A stretch of 64,000 nt of DNA, taken from assembly GCF_022968135.1 (NCBI RefSeq), contig NZ_JALJRA010000005.1, forward strand, positions 124,001-188,000, given 5' to 3'. Position numbers and translations under genes: made by a program. The notes beneath the pieces are model-generated. The model did no database searches. It was not told where the DNA came from and worked only from the letters and a program-made list of their open reading frames with translations. This DNA comes from Pseudorhizobium tarimense (lineage in GTDB: Bacteria > Pseudomonadota > Alphaproteobacteria > Rhizobiales > Rhizobiaceae). This document shows positions 19,063 through 29,747 of the stretch, piece by piece. Position 1 is the first letter of the stretch. Each line of letters begins with the position of its first letter.

Positions 19063-20787
19063 TCATTGAGCAGCGGGCGCTGTCACCTGCGGAGAGAAGG
19101 ATGCGTCTTCGTGATCGCGATCTGACGCTGCCGCCATCTTGTCCGCGGGTGCCTTGATCCGGCAGTGAAGCCCTTCGGGCCTATAGTCGAGATGCACGTC
19201 CGCCTGAAGTTGCTGGGACAGCACACGTTCGATCATCAGCGTCCCGAAGCCTTCGCGCTTCGGCGGCGCTACTGTTGGTCCGCCACTTTCAACCCATGTG
19301 AAGACAAAGTCGCCACCCGGCGCGGCGGAGTAGGTCCAAGAAATTTCTACGCGGCCGGCGTCTGCGGAAAGGGCGCCATACTTTGCAGCATTGGTGCAAA
19401 GCTCATGCAGTGCCATGGAGAGGGATAGCGCGATCGAAGAAGGCGCCTCGAAGTCTTCTCCGTTGATGTGGAAGCGACGTCGCTTCGGGTCTTCGAAGGG
19501 GGCAACTGCCGTCTCCACGGTTGCTCTCACGGACGCGCTCTGCCAGTTCTTCGTGAGAAGCTGATGTGCCCCGGCCATCGCGTTTAGCCGGCGAAAGAAT
19601 GCATCCGAAAGTTCTGTGACCGAGTCGGAGGAGCGGAACGTCTGTCGCGCCACCGCCTGAACCATGCTGAGGATATTCTTGATCCGGTGGTCGAGCTCCC
19701 GGATCAGCATCTGGCGCATCCGGTCGTCCTGTTGTTGCTGTTCGCGGCGCAGCGCCAGTTCGTCCATGAACGCATCGACTGCCGACCCGATGATGCCGAA
19801 CGCGCCGTCTCCCGTCATGCCGGTACGCGCATTTTCCTGCCCGCTCCGCCAAGCATCGATCGAGCGGACGATCTCATGCGCTGGGCGGCGGATTAGCGCA
19901 TACCCTGCCCACCAGACGGCGAAAAAGGGACCAACGATTGCCAGCGCAATGACGGCAAGGCCGAAATAGGTGACCTGGCTTACCTGCTCCAGGCCGCCCT
20001 CGACGGAATAGCCGGCGCTCACGTAGACGCCGTTCTGGTCGGGATAGTAGCCGATGATGCGGCGCGTTCCGTCCTGGCTGACGAGCTCCATGGTGCCCGG
20101 AGCATCCGCATGAAGGAGATCCTGGAAGGCGTCAGGTATCCTTGTTCCCACAAAGCGCTCCGGAAACGGCTGCCGGGCGAGGATGACGCCGTTGCGGTCG
20201 GCGACCGTAAGCGAACTTCCACCGTCGGAGTATCCTCTCTCACGCACCCGCATGCCAAGCCACGTTAAGTCGAGGTAGGCCACGATAATCTGGCGAACCT
20301 CGCCCTGATCCAATACCGGGAGCGCAAGCGGGAGTGCGGCCTGGCCCGTGATCCGGTCTTCAATGTAGGTTCCGACGACGAACTCCTTCGAAGCGAGGGC
20401 TCGCTGGTAGTAATCTCGATCCGAGAAATCCGCGATCCTTGCAGGCTTGGACGTACATAAAAGTTGTCCGGCCGGAGACATAACCGTCACGTTCTCCAGC
20501 GTCTCAAGCTTGTCGTCCACAGCACGGATATAGTCGCTGCACGGCCGGCCGGGGCCAGTTCTCAAGATCGGAACGGTGCTCAATACCTCCAGCGTGCTGC
20601 GAACGGAGGAGATGATCCGCTGCATCTCAAGTGAGGCGAGGCGGCCGGTATCAAGCGCGCTGCTGTGCATCTCGCGGTAGGCCGCCTGCCGAGCGCTGAA
20701 CAGATTGTATGTCAGGACGAGCAGCGCCGGCATCAGCGCCAGAAGCGTCAGAAGCAACAGCCGGGACGTGACCGACATTCTGCGCAT
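19063..20787 (-). CDS. HWE-family sensor histidine kinase with extracytoplasmic Cache-like domain
   Basis: A 574-residue membrane kinase. It has a first transmembrane helix (about residues 7-29), a large periplasmic sensor resembling a double Cache domain (about 35-270, containing FSDRDYYQRAL), a second helix near 280-300, and a HAMP-like stretch. The HWE kinase core follows: RELDHRIKNILSMVQAVARQ with the phospho-acceptor His, and the N-box HELCTNAAKYGALS. Such Cache sensors often bind small organic ligands; the ligand here is unknown. No response regulator is adjacent. ATG 20787 has GGGGA upstream; the frame opens at 20844. Confidence 0.88.
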   Translation of the reverse strand: MRRMSVTSRLLLLTLLALMPALLVLTYNLFSARQAAYREMHSSALDTGRLASLEMQRIISSVRSTLEVLSTVPILRTGPGRPCSDYIRAVDDKLETLENVTVMSPAGQLLCTSKPARIADFSDRDYYQRALASKEFVVGTYIEDRITGQAALPLALPVLDQGEVRQIIVAYLDLTWLGMRVRERGYSDGGSSLTVADRNGVILARQPFPERFVGTRIPDAFQDLLHADAPGTMELVSQDGTRRIIGYYPDQNGVYVSAGYSVEGGLEQVSQVTYFGLAVIALAIVGPFFAVWWAGYALIRRPAHEIVRSIDAWRSGQENARTGMTGDGAFGIIGSAVDAFMDELALRREQQQQDDRMRQMLIRELDHRIKNILSMVQAVARQTFRSSDSVTELSDAFFRRLNAMAGAHQLLTKNWQSASVRATVETAVAPFEDPKRRRFHINGEDFEAPSSIALSLSMALHELCTNAAKYGALSADAGRVEISWTYSAAPGGDFVFTWVESGGPTVAPPKREGFGTLMIERVLSQQLQADVHLDYRPEGLHCRIKAPADKMAAASDRDHEDASFSPQVTAPAAQ

Positions 20788-20804
20788 GTTTTTCCCCGCG
20801 ATAC

Positions 20805-20851
20805 ACCTGATTTGAATGTTTAGAGCAAATCCCACAGGGGTCAAATCAGGT
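20805..20851. repeat. 11-bp inverted repeat upstream of the HWE kinase
   Basis: ACCTGATTTGA (20805-20815) and its exact complement TCAAATCAGGT (20841-20851) are separated by 25 bases, just upstream of the kinase start on the minus strand. It could be an operator pair, an RNA hairpin or part of a rhizobial intergenic palindrome. It is too widely spaced for a simple terminator. Confidence 0.55.
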
Positions 20852-20982
20852 AAGGCGTCGCTTGCGACAGGGCGCTAAGGCCCTGGCAGGACAACCTTGA
20901 CGCGGCACCTCCCGCAGCTACTTAGATGCCTTTCACCGAAGGGCCCCCGCGGGAGGAGACCTGTTCAGAGAGCCAAAGCTGC

Positions 20983-21858
20983 ATGCAAACGCGGGACGAT
21001 CAGGACAAGACTAAATTCTACAAGCCTGACTCACGTAGATTTCTGGTGGGCCTTGCTCGGGGCGCTGCTGGATCGCTGATCTTCGGGCTGCCGATGCTGA
21101 TGACCATGGAGCTCTGGTTCCTCGGCTTCTATATCGAGCGCTATCGCCTCCTTCTGCTTCTGCTCGTCAACATCCCGCTCCTTGTCGTTCTTGCGCATCG
21201 CATTGGTTTCGAAGAGACCTTTACCTGGCGTCAGGCGTTTCGCGATGCGGTGATAGCCTATGGCATCGCCATAGCGATGAGCGCGGCCGTGCTCACCCTG
21301 CTCGGTGTCGTCAAAGCTGGAATGCCCCCCACAGACATCCTCGGCAAGATCGCAGTCCAAGCCGTGCCTGCAAGTATCGGCGCGCTACTCGGTCGGTCGC
21401 AATTGGGTGGTCAAAACGATGAAGAGGCGGCCGAAGAGGATAAGAAGAAGAACAGAGACATGACGACGAGCTATGGTCGGGAGCTTTTCATGATGGGCAT
21501 TGGAGCGCTGTTCCTTAGCCTGAACGTTGCTCCAACCGAGGAAATCATCCTGATTTCGTTCAAGATGACGCCTTGGCACGCCCTCGTGACCGTGTCGCTC
21601 TCGATCCTGATCATGCACGCTTTCGTCTATGCGGTGTCCTTCAGGGGAGCGCACCAGCTGAGCCAAGGTACGCCGCAGTGGCACGCCATCGTTCGCTTCA
21701 CTCTGCCGGGCTATGTCGTCGCTATCCTGATCAGCCTTTATGTGTTGTGGACGTTTGGACGCCTGGACGACACTGCGTTCACGCACATCCTGATGTCAGC
21801 AATCGTCCTGGGGTTCCCAGGCGCCATTGGCGCTGCTGCGGCGCGCCTTATTCTTTAG
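20983..21858 (+). CDS. TIGR02587-family integral membrane protein
   Basis: A 291-residue membrane protein with about seven hydrophobic helices. A charged loop rich in Glu, Asp and Lys (EEAAEEDKKKN) divides it into two halves. The segment GLPMLMTMELWFLGFYIER and the later NVAPTEEIILISFKMTPWHAL fit the TIGR02587 family, which has no known function. ATG 20983 is my choice; ATG 20926 is open but lacks a ribosome site. It is followed ten bases later by its usual partner TIGR02588. Confidence 0.8.
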   Translation: MQTRDDQDKTKFYKPDSRRFLVGLARGAAGSLIFGLPMLMTMELWFLGFYIERYRLLLLLLVNIPLLVVLAHRIGFEETFTWRQAFRDAVIAYGIAIAMSAAVLTLLGVVKAGMPPTDILGKIAVQAVPASIGALLGRSQLGGQNDEEAAEEDKKKNRDMTTSYGRELFMMGIGALFLSLNVAPTEEIILISFKMTPWHALVTVSLSILIMHAFVYAVSFRGAHQLSQGTPQWHAIVRFTLPGYVVAILISLYVLWTFGRLDDTAFTHILMSAIVLGFPGAIGAAAARLIL

Positions 21859-21868
21859 GATCGGAAGC

Positions 21869-22279
21869 ATGACCGTAACCTCAAAGAGCGGCAATGTAGA
21901 AGCCTCCGCACCCCATTGGCTGGAATGGGCGACTGGCATCATCTCCATGCTTCTCATCATTGGCATGATCGGCTGGATCGCCGGCGAAGCAATCTTTCAG
22001 CAGCAGACGTCACCCGCGTTCCGCTCTGAAGTTGTGGCGACGCACGAGGTGGATGGTGGCTTCCGTGTCGAGTTCGAGATCTTCAACGATGGCACCTCCA
22101 CGGCTGCGGCCGTCGAGGTGCGCGGAGAGCTAGCGGGTCCCGGACAGCCCACCGAGACTGCGGAGACGACGTTCGACTATGTACCCGCGCGCTCCAGCTC
22201 CAAAGGGGGGCTGATCTTTACGCAGAACCCCAGCGGCGGTGTTATCCGCATCCGTGCCGTGGGCTATACCGAGCCGTAA
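21869..22279 (+). CDS. TIGR02588-family membrane-anchored protein
   Basis: A 136-residue protein with one transmembrane helix (residues about 20-42, WATGIISMLLIIGMIGWIAG). The remainder is a soluble beta-rich domain (VDGGFRVEFEIFNDG, AAAVEVRGEL) probably facing the periplasm, with a fold like an appended Ig-like or CARDB domain. TIGR02588 proteins are encoded next to TIGR02587, which suggests a two-component membrane complex of unknown role. Start ATG 21869 is preceded by GGAAG. Confidence 0.8.
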   Translation: MTVTSKSGNVEASAPHWLEWATGIISMLLIIGMIGWIAGEAIFQQQTSPAFRSEVVATHEVDGGFRVEFEIFNDGTSTAAAVEVRGELAGPGQPTETAETTFDYVPARSSSKGGLIFTQNPSGGVIRIRAVGYTEP

Positions 22280-22286
22280 GAACGCT

Positions 22287-23546
<1,260 letters not shown>

Positions 23547-23565
23547 TTACGAGGAGCTTTCCGGA

Positions 23566-24537
23566 ATGACGACTTCCGTTCCGACGTTTGGGCTGTATGG
23601 AGAGCAAACGCGGGAGAAGCTCGATTTCTGGGTTCATTGCGAGACGATCGCGTCGCGAAGCAGAACCTATCAGTGGGAGATAGGGCTGCATAAGCACGAC
23701 AACTTCTTCCAGATCTTGTACATTCACAACGGCACGGGGGACGCTCTGCTTGGTCAAAGCACCTCTCCTCTTTCGCCCCCATGCGTCGTGCTGATGCCGC
23801 CCGGGATCAGTCACGGCTACCGCTTTTCGAAGGATGTTGAGGGCTTCGTCATCACCGTGGTCGCCGATCAGCTTCGGTTGACGGCCGAACTCTTGAAGCG
23901 ACCCGACGCTTGGCTCCGCCGGCCACATATGCTGCCTCTCAGCGGCGTCAGCGACCAAGGCTATGTCGACACCACGATCCGTCGCCTCGCGGAGGAGATC
24001 GAGAGCGGCCGGAGCGACCGAAACGATCTCATCGACTCCTACCTCACAACCCTCCTGACACTGGCGGGTCGCCTGGCGGGGCCACAAAACATAGGAGTTT
24101 CCGGCGATACAAGTTCTGCTCGGGTGTCGACGCTCAAGGCAATGATCGGGAGGAGCTATCGGAGCCAAATGCCCGCTGCGGAGTACGCTCGGCGTCTCAA
24201 TCTGTCTCCGACGCATCTGAACCGGATCGTGCGCCAAGTGACCGGAATGACCGTCCATGACCTCATCATGTCGCGCGTGATAGATGAGGCACGGCGTGCG
24301 CTGGTATTCACTCCGGCCACAGTCCAGCAGGTCGCAGATGATCTGGGCTTTGCCGATGCTGGCTATTTCTCGCGCTGTTTCCGCAAAAGAACCGGTCAGA
24401 CGCCCGGTGCCTTCCGTCGAAGCGAAAGGCGAAAGCTGAGCGGAGACGTTTCAGCGGATGAGAATGGCACGGAAATCGTTGACGTTCGTGCCCGTCGGTC
24501 CCGTGACGAAGAGGTCGCCGAGAGCATGGAAGCCTGA
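23566..24537 (+). CDS. pobR: AraC-family regulator of pobA
   Basis: A 323-residue regulator. An N-terminal cupin-like effector domain (residues about 30-120, with the WEIGLHKHDNFFQILYI stretch) is joined to a C-terminal double helix-turn-helix AraC domain (about 190-290, containing ADDLGFADAGYFSRCFRKRTGQTPGAFR, here quoted in parts). Divergent placement next to pobA is the usual arrangement for the AraC-type PobR, which senses 4-hydroxybenzoate. ATG 23566 has GAGGAG upstream. The last 87 bases overlap the 3' end of the convergent glycerate kinase gene. Confidence 0.88.
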   Translation: MTTSVPTFGLYGEQTREKLDFWVHCETIASRSRTYQWEIGLHKHDNFFQILYIHNGTGDALLGQSTSPLSPPCVVLMPPGISHGYRFSKDVEGFVITVVADQLRLTAELLKRPDAWLRRPHMLPLSGVSDQGYVDTTIRRLAEEIESGRSDRNDLIDSYLTTLLTLAGRLAGPQNIGVSGDTSSARVSTLKAMIGRSYRSQMPAAEYARRLNLSPTHLNRIVRQVTGMTVHDLIMSRVIDEARRALVFTPATVQQVADDLGFADAGYFSRCFRKRTGQTPGAFRRSERRKLSGDVSADENGTEIVDVRARRSRDEEVAESMEA

Positions 24538-25710
24538 ATAGCTGTCATGGCTTGCAAGCAGGGTGCGGCCGTCGAGGCCGACGGATTTCAGACGTTTGGC
24601 CGTCGTGCCGTCACAGTAGGCACCGGCATTATCTTCCGACCCGTCGGTGCCATCGGTGTCTGCTGCAAGTGCAGTGACCGCGTGACCATCGATTGAAAGA
24701 GCCAGGGAAAGAGCAAATTCACCATTGCGGCCCCCTCTGCCTCCCCGAGAGTCGTCCAAGGTCACTGTAGTCTCGCCTCCGGACAGGAGCAGGGCAGGCC
24801 GCGAGAAGGGACGGTCGCGCAGGCAGATTTCCCGAGCAATCGCTCCGTGAACCAGCGCCACGTCCTGTGCTTCGCCCTCCATGGAATCAGACAGGATGTG
24901 AACCTGGATGCCGTGACTCTCTGCAAGCTTGGCTGCGGCCTCCAAAGAGAGGCCCGCAGATGCAACGACGTGCTGCCTGTTGCTGGCGAAGACAGGGTTA
25001 TCTGGACGCGGCGCGTCTGCTGCCGGAGAAAGCAGATGAGCGAGAATGGACTGTGGGAAGTCGATTCGGTACTGAGTGACGAGATCCAGGGCTTGCTGTC
25101 GCGTCGTATCGTCCGGAACGGTCGGGCCGGAAGCAACGAAGGCGGGATTGTCCCCTGGGATATCCGATACGATCAGGGAAACCACACGAGCGGCCGTCGC
25201 TGCCGCAAGCCTTCCGCCCTTGATGGTGGAGAAGTGTTTCCGGATCGCATTCATCGCGGAGATGGGGGCCCCGGAAGCGAGGAGTCTCTGGTTGAGGATG
25301 ATCTCGTCGGCAAGCGAGTAACCCGCCGGAGGTGACGGGAGAAGAGCGGAGCCCCCGCCGCAGATCAGCGCGATGACGAGATCGTTCTTCGTGAGGTCGC
25401 GTACAGTCCGCATTAGCTCTGCCGATGCGACAAGCCCCGCCTCGTCGGGCACCGGATGGGCGGCTTCCAAAATGCGGATCGAGCGGGTTCGGCACCCGTA
25501 GCCATACCGGGTAACCACCACTCCCGAAAGCGGTCCTGGCCACAGGCTTTCAAGCGCGGCAGCCATCTGCGCAGCTCCCTTGCCGGCGCCGACCACGACT
25601 GTCTTGCCTATGTTCGGAGGCGTCGGCAGGTGAGCGCGGATACCGTTCAGTGGATCGGCCGCCGAGATTGCGGCTCGGAAAAGCGTCGCCAGCAGATCCC
25701 GGTCATTCAT
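24451..25710 (-). CDS. Glycerate 2-kinase (MOFRL family)
   Basis: A 419-residue member of the GckA/TtuD family, formerly called hydroxypyruvate reductase. It phosphorylates D-glycerate to 2-phosphoglycerate. Visible family parts are VVGAGKGAAQMAAALE near residues 38-53, ALICGGGSALLPSPP, and the C-terminal MOFRL domain with GGRGGRNGEFALSLAL and AADTDGTDGSEDNAGAY. It would feed glycerate from glyoxylate or tartronate metabolism into glycolysis. No partner gene adjoins it; its tail overlaps pobR by 87 bases on the opposite strand. Confidence 0.9.
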   Translation of the reverse strand: MNDRDLLATLFRAAISAADPLNGIRAHLPTPPNIGKTVVVGAGKGAAQMAAALESLWPGPLSGVVVTRYGYGCRTRSIRILEAAHPVPDEAGLVASAELMRTVRDLTKNDLVIALICGGGSALLPSPPAGYSLADEIILNQRLLASGAPISAMNAIRKHFSTIKGGRLAAATAARVVSLIVSDIPGDNPAFVASGPTVPDDTTRQQALDLVTQYRIDFPQSILAHLLSPAADAPRPDNPVFASNRQHVVASAGLSLEAAAKLAESHGIQVHILSDSMEGEAQDVALVHGAIAREICLRDRPFSRPALLLSGGETTVTLDDSRGGRGGRNGEFALSLALSIDGHAVTALAADTDGTDGSEDNAGAYCDGTTAKRLKSVGLDGRTLLASHDSYSGFHALGDLFVTGPTGTNVNDFRAILIR

Positions 25711-25834
25711 CGGAGCTCCTCTTCCTGCTGCAAGTGCCGGACAACTGCATTGTCTCTGCCGCTACCGTGGCCGGAACCAACCTGCGCACGAGACGGTTGT
25801 CCCCGGACCTTTTCGTTTCGAGGAGCACGAGAGC

Positions 25835-26164
25835 ATGAGCGAGTATCTTACGCAAGCTAGCTACCCCGGAGAAATCGCCGTCGGCAACGACCGCGCGCCC
25901 GTCTCCTATAAGTTGAAGGCGAGCAAGGAAGACGACGGCTCTATCCACGTGGCGCTAAGCCTAACGGCGCCGCGGGATTGGCTGCTGAAGCATGGCTTCC
26001 GCAGCGAGGCCACGCTGATGCGAAAAAAAGGTGAGCCTGTTCCCGTTCGCTTCGAGGAGACGCTGAACGTCGCGGACAATATTGCGGTGACGCTGCATGC
26101 CGACGAGTCGGTGTGCCGAAGCAAGGACGAGCTTCATCAGCGCTTTCCCGAGCTGGACGCCTGA
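25835..26164 (+). CDS. Hypothetical protein
   Basis: A 109-residue protein without signal peptide or membrane segment, of mixed charge, with no family I recognise. The ATG follows GAGGAGCACGAGAGC, a reasonable ribosome site. It lies divergently from the glycerate kinase gene and convergently with the Lrp gene. Coding bias and the clean frame support a real gene. Confidence 0.6.
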   Translation: MSEYLTQASYPGEIAVGNDRAPVSYKLKASKEDDGSIHVALSLTAPRDWLLKHGFRSEATLMRKKGEPVPVRFEETLNVADNIAVTLHADESVCRSKDELHQRFPELDA

Positions 26165-26176
26165 TCATAATCCCCT

Positions 26177-26635
26177 TTATTCGAGGCGCGCCTTGGCACT
26201 TCGCGGCGTCGCAAGCAGAAGGCTGGTCTCGCTTGCGGTGATGCCCGGGATCAGGCGCACCCGTCGCAGCACATTATCGAAGTCGGCAAGCGTTGTCGTT
26301 CGCAGCTCCAGGATCAGGTCCCAGCGCCCGTTGGTGGTGTGGATGGCTGATATCTCTGGCAAGCCGCCCAGTGCCGCGATTACCCTATCCGTTACACGTC
26401 CTTCGATTTCGACCATCATTATCCCCCGCACGGCCGACTCCAGAGCATCCGCCCGAAGAACGGCGGTGTAGCCGATGATGCTGCCAGTGCGCTCCAGCTT
26501 ACCGATGCGGCTGCGGATGGTAGCTCGCGACGCTCCCAACTCCAGTGCCAGATCCGAAATGCTGCGCCGCGCGTCGTGGCGCAGCAGTGTGATCAGTTTT
26601 TCGTCCATTTCGTCCATGCCAGATCGATACGCCAT
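26177..26635 (-). CDS. Lrp/AsnC-family transcriptional regulator
   Basis: A 152-residue regulator with an N-terminal winged helix-turn-helix (residues about 5-60, SISDLALELGASRATIRSRIGKLE in part) and a C-terminal RAM ligand domain (IHTTNGRWDLILELRTTTLADFD). It is divergent from arginase and ornithine cyclodeaminase, so it is the likely arginine- or ornithine-responsive activator of those genes. Starts at 26635 or 26617 are possible. Confidence 0.88.
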   Translation of the reverse strand: MAYRSGMDEMDEKLITLLRHDARRSISDLALELGASRATIRSRIGKLERTGSIIGYTAVLRADALESAVRGIMMVEIEGRVTDRVIAALGGLPEISAIHTTNGRWDLILELRTTTLADFDNVLRRVRLIPGITASETSLLLATPRSAKARLE

Positions 26636-26684
26636 TCTCCCAGTTTGGCAAGATAGGCAGTCTAGTATGGCACATCGCATTGTT

Positions 26685-26702
26685 CAAATCGCCAGATATT
26701 TG
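26685..26702. promoter_or_regulatory. Candidate Lrp-type operator before arginase
   Basis: An AT-rich interrupted palindrome (CAAAT, 8 bases, ATTTG) lies in the divergent region between the Lrp-family gene and arginase, 30 bases before the arginase ATG. Position suits a regulator site; the match is short. Confidence 0.3.
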
Positions 26703-26731
26703 TGATTCTTTTGTCGCCAAAGGAGATCACG

Positions 26732-27652
26732 ATGCACTGCAAGCTGATTGGAGTACCCATCCAGGAAGGTGCCTCCCGCCTCGGTTGCGAGATGGGCCCA
26801 AGCGCTCTGCGCGTGGCCGGGCTTGAAGCGGCCCTCTCTGAACTTGGCCACCAAGTCAACGAGCTTGGCAACCTTCCACCGCCCGCCTTGCAGCCTTGCA
26901 GCCATCCGAACGCCGCAATCCATCATCTTCCGGAGATTGCTGCCTGGACGAGGCTGCTGGATGAGGTTGCCTATCGGGAAAGCGGTGACGGCATGCCGAT
27001 CTTTCTCGGGGGAGATCACGCGCTTTCCGCCGGCACGGTTGCCGGTGTCGCCCGCCGGGCGGCAGAGACAGGCCGCCCTCTCTTCGTGTTGTGGCTGGAC
27101 GCGCATACCGATCTCCATTCGCTGGAAACGACCGAGAGTGGCAACCTGCATGGCGTGCCGGTGGCCTACTTCACCGGCCAGGCGGGCTTCGCAGGTTCGT
27201 TTCCGCCGCTCGCGGCACCCGTCGACCCCGGCAATGTCTGCATGATCGGTATCCGCAGCGTCGATCCCGCCGAGCGCGAGGCGGTCGCCCGCACCGGGAT
27301 CACCGTGCATGACATGCGCTCGATCGACGAACACGGCGTTGCGGCGCTCCTTCGCGGATTTCTTGAAAAGGTCGCCGAAGCCGATGGGCTGCTGCATGTC
27401 AGCCTCGACGTCGATTTTCTCGATCCTGCCGTCGCGCCAGCGGTTGGGACAACCGTTCCTGGCGGTGCGAGCTTCCGTGAGGCGCATCTGGTGATGGAGA
27501 TGCTGCATGATAGCGGCCTCGTCTCCAGCCTTGATCTTGTCGAACTCAACCCATTCCTCGACGAACGGGGACGGACCGCGACGCTGCTCGTCGACCTGAC
27601 CGCCAGCCTGATGGGTCGAAAGGTCCTCGATCGTCCGACGAGGAGCTTCTGA
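26732..27652 (+). CDS. rocF: Arginase
   Basis: A 306-residue manganese ureohydrolase splitting arginine into ornithine and urea. Metal-binding motifs are FLGGDHALS (GGDH), WLDAHTDLH (DAHTD), and [17 protein letters not shown] (SxDxDxxDP) in the expected order. The final [12 protein letters not shown] block fits arginase rather than agmatinase. ATG 26732 follows AAAGGAG. Its stop overlaps the next start by one base, so ornithine passes to the cyclodeaminase. Confidence 0.95.
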   Translation: MHCKLIGVPIQEGASRLGCEMGPSALRVAGLEAALSELGHQVNELGNLPPPALQPCSHPNAAIHHLPEIAAWTRLLDEVAYRESGDGMPIFLGGDHALSAGTVAGVARRAAETGRPLFVLWLDAHTDLHSLETTESGNLHGVPVAYFTGQAGFAGSFPPLAAPVDPGNVCMIGIRSVDPAEREAVARTGITVHDMRSIDEHGVAALLRGFLEKVAEADGLLHVSLDVDFLDPAVAPAVGTTVPGGASFREAHLVMEMLHDSGLVSSLDLVELNPFLDERGRTATLLVDLTASLMGRKVLDRPTRSF

Positions 27653-28719
27653 TGGCGACCGAAAACCTGAACCTGGTGCCCTTCGTCAGCGTCGAGAACA
27701 TGATGGATCTGGTGCTGGAAACCGGCATCGATCATTCTCTCGCGGAGCTTGCCCAGTACATCGAGGAAGACTTTCTGCGCTGGGAGAACTTCGACAAGAC
27801 GCCACGCGTTGCCTCTCACTCGGCGGAAGGTGTAATCGAACTCATGCCGACGAGCGACGGCCGCCTCTACGGCTTCAAGTATGTGAATGGGCATCCGAAG
27901 AACACTCGAAGCGGACGCCAAACGGTAACCGCCTTTGGCGTTCTTGCCGAGGTGGAGAGCGGCTATCCGCTGCTTCTTTCGGAGATGACGATCCTCACGG
28001 CACTTAGGACCGCCGCGACCTCCGCGGTGGCTGCTCGTTATCTCGCGCGTCCCGATTCCACGACCATGGCGCTGATCGGCAATGGTGCCCAGAGCGAATT
28101 CCAGGCGCGCGCCTTCAAGGCCCTGCTCGGCATCGACACGCTCCGTCTTTACGATTTGGACCCTTCCGCGACAGAGCGCTGCAGGCGCAACCTCTCAGGC
28201 TTAGGCCTCGACATCATGGCGTGTGGGTCGCCGGAGGAAGCTGTGGAGGGCGCAGACATCATCACCACCGCGACAGCGGACAAGCAGTGCGCCACCATCC
28301 TGACCGACAACATGGTCGGGCCGGGTGTTCACATCAATGCCGTCGGCGGCGACTGCCCTGGGAAGACCGAGCTGCACCGGGATATCCTGCTGCGATCCGA
28401 TATCTTCGTCGAATACCCGCCGCAAACGAGAATCGAGGGTGAGATACAGCAACTGGCTGTGGATCATCCCGTTACGGAGCTGTGGCGGGTGATGAGCGGC
28501 GAGCTGGAAGGTCGCCGGTCCGAGGCGCAGATCACACTCTTCGACAGCGTGGGCTTTGCAACGGAAGACTTCTCCGCCTTGCGCTACGTGCGCGACAAGC
28601 TGGCGGGAAGCCGGCACTTCATCGAGCTTGACCTGCTTGCTGACCCCGATGAGCCCCGGGACCTCTACGGCATGCTGCTTCGCCGCCAGGTGGTGCTGGA
28701 TCATCAGCACACGGCCTAG
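27652..28719 (+). CDS. ocd: Ornithine cyclodeaminase
   Basis: A 355-residue NAD-dependent enzyme of the OCD/mu-crystallin family, converting ornithine to proline and ammonia. Substrate-side Arg and Lys occur around [13 protein letters not shown]; the nucleotide-binding segment is [31 protein letters not shown] carries the catalytic Asp. It is coupled to arginase by a one-base overlap. Together they form a short arginine-to-proline route as in Agrobacterium arcAB. Confidence 0.95.
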   Translation: MATENLNLVPFVSVENMMDLVLETGIDHSLAELAQYIEEDFLRWENFDKTPRVASHSAEGVIELMPTSDGRLYGFKYVNGHPKNTRSGRQTVTAFGVLAEVESGYPLLLSEMTILTALRTAATSAVAARYLARPDSTTMALIGNGAQSEFQARAFKALLGIDTLRLYDLDPSATERCRRNLSGLGLDIMACGSPEEAVEGADIITTATADKQCATILTDNMVGPGVHINAVGGDCPGKTELHRDILLRSDIFVEYPPQTRIEGEIQQLAVDHPVTELWRVMSGELEGRRSEAQITLFDSVGFATEDFSALRYVRDKLAGSRHFIELDLLADPDEPRDLYGMLLRRQVVLDHQHTA

Positions 28720-28729
28720 CTCTCATTAA

Positions 28730-29653
28730 TCAGCCTCGCGGGACGATCTCCTCAGCCGCTTGGCGTATTGTCTGCATCAGCATGGCTTGAGGGGCCGACG
28801 GTGGTATGTCTGCCTTAAGGGTCAGGCCGACAGGGCCTTTCGTTTCGCTGGTGTCGACAGGTAGGGCGCTGAGCAGCCCTTCCGCCAGATCGTCCGAGAT
28901 GACGCCTTGCGAGATGATCCAGACGGCATCGCTTGAGCGGGTAAAGGCGCGTCCGAAGGCATGGGACACCGTTTCCACCTGCAGCGGCAGCCGGCCGACG
29001 CCGTTAGCGATCAGCAACTGCTCGACGTAGGGCCTGATCACCGAGCCCCGGGTCGGCATCAGCACCGGGTATTGCTCCAGCGTCTCGAAGACTGATCCGC
29101 CCGTTGCCAACAAGGGATGGCCGGGTCGCACGGTGAAAACAACTTGCTCGGAATAAAGGTGCTCGAACGAGAAGCCCGTCATCTTCTCCGGTGCCGCAAG
29201 CCGTCCAACGACCAGATCCAGGTCCCCGACCCGCAACTGCTCCAGCAGGACTGCATTCTCGCCGGTGACGATCTTGATGCGGCTGCCCGTCTCTTCCTGG
29301 AGGAAGAGTGTCATCGCGCGCGGCATGATCCGTGTCGAGACCGTCGGCAGAGCGCCAACGCGGACCGGCGGAGCGGCATCGGACAGTTCCTGTGAAACCG
29401 AGTCCAGCCCTTGCCTCAAGGCGGTTATGGCTGCGCCTGCGTGCCGAAGAAAGACCTCCCCGTAGCGCGTGATGCGGATACCGCGGCCTTCCCGCTCAAA
29501 GACTGCTACGCCTAGCGCCTCCTCCAGCTCGCGGATTGTCTTCGTCACCGCCGGCTGGCTGACATGCAGCAGCTCTGCCGCCTTGACGACGCTCTTCTGG
29601 CGCGCAACTTCTAGGAATGTATGCAAGTGACGAAATTTGACGCGGGAGTCCAT
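28730..29653 (-). CDS. pcaQ: LysR-type regulator of protocatechuate genes
   Basis: A 307-residue LysR-family regulator. The N-terminal helix-turn-helix spans residues about 8-65 (HLHTFLEVARQKSVVKAAEL, LHVSQPAVTKTIRELEEALG), followed by the effector domain. Divergence from pcaDCHGB and protein similarity fit PcaQ, which responds to 3-oxoadipate enol-lactone-pathway intermediates. The ATG at 29653 is preceded in frame by a GTG at 29656. A matching operator lies nine bases upstream. Confidence 0.93.
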   Translation of the reverse strand: MDSRVKFRHLHTFLEVARQKSVVKAAELLHVSQPAVTKTIRELEEALGVAVFEREGRGIRITRYGEVFLRHAGAAITALRQGLDSVSQELSDAAPPVRVGALPTVSTRIMPRAMTLFLQEETGSRIKIVTGENAVLLEQLRVGDLDLVVGRLAAPEKMTGFSFEHLYSEQVVFTVRPGHPLLATGGSVFETLEQYPVLMPTRGSVIRPYVEQLLIANGVGRLPLQVETVSHAFGRAFTRSSDAVWIISQGVISDDLAEGLLSALPVDTSETKGPVGLTLKADIPPSAPQAMLMQTIRQAAEEIVPRG

Positions 29654-29661
29654 CACCAGTC

Positions 29662-29677
29662 ATAACCCATGAGTTAA
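29662..29677. promoter_or_regulatory. PcaQ operator
   Basis: ATAACC-CATG-AGTTAA matches the known rhizobial PcaQ site ATAACC-N4-GGTTAA at 11 of 12 defined bases. It sits between pcaQ and pcaD, 70 bases before the pcaD ATG and directly upstream of pcaQ, as expected for activation of pcaD and autoregulation. Confidence 0.8.
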
Positions 29678-29747
29678 GGGAAGTGGCTTCGAAGTCATTT
29701 TACCTAACCAGTTCTGTGCGGCAATGTCTTTAGGGGAGGATGGACAC

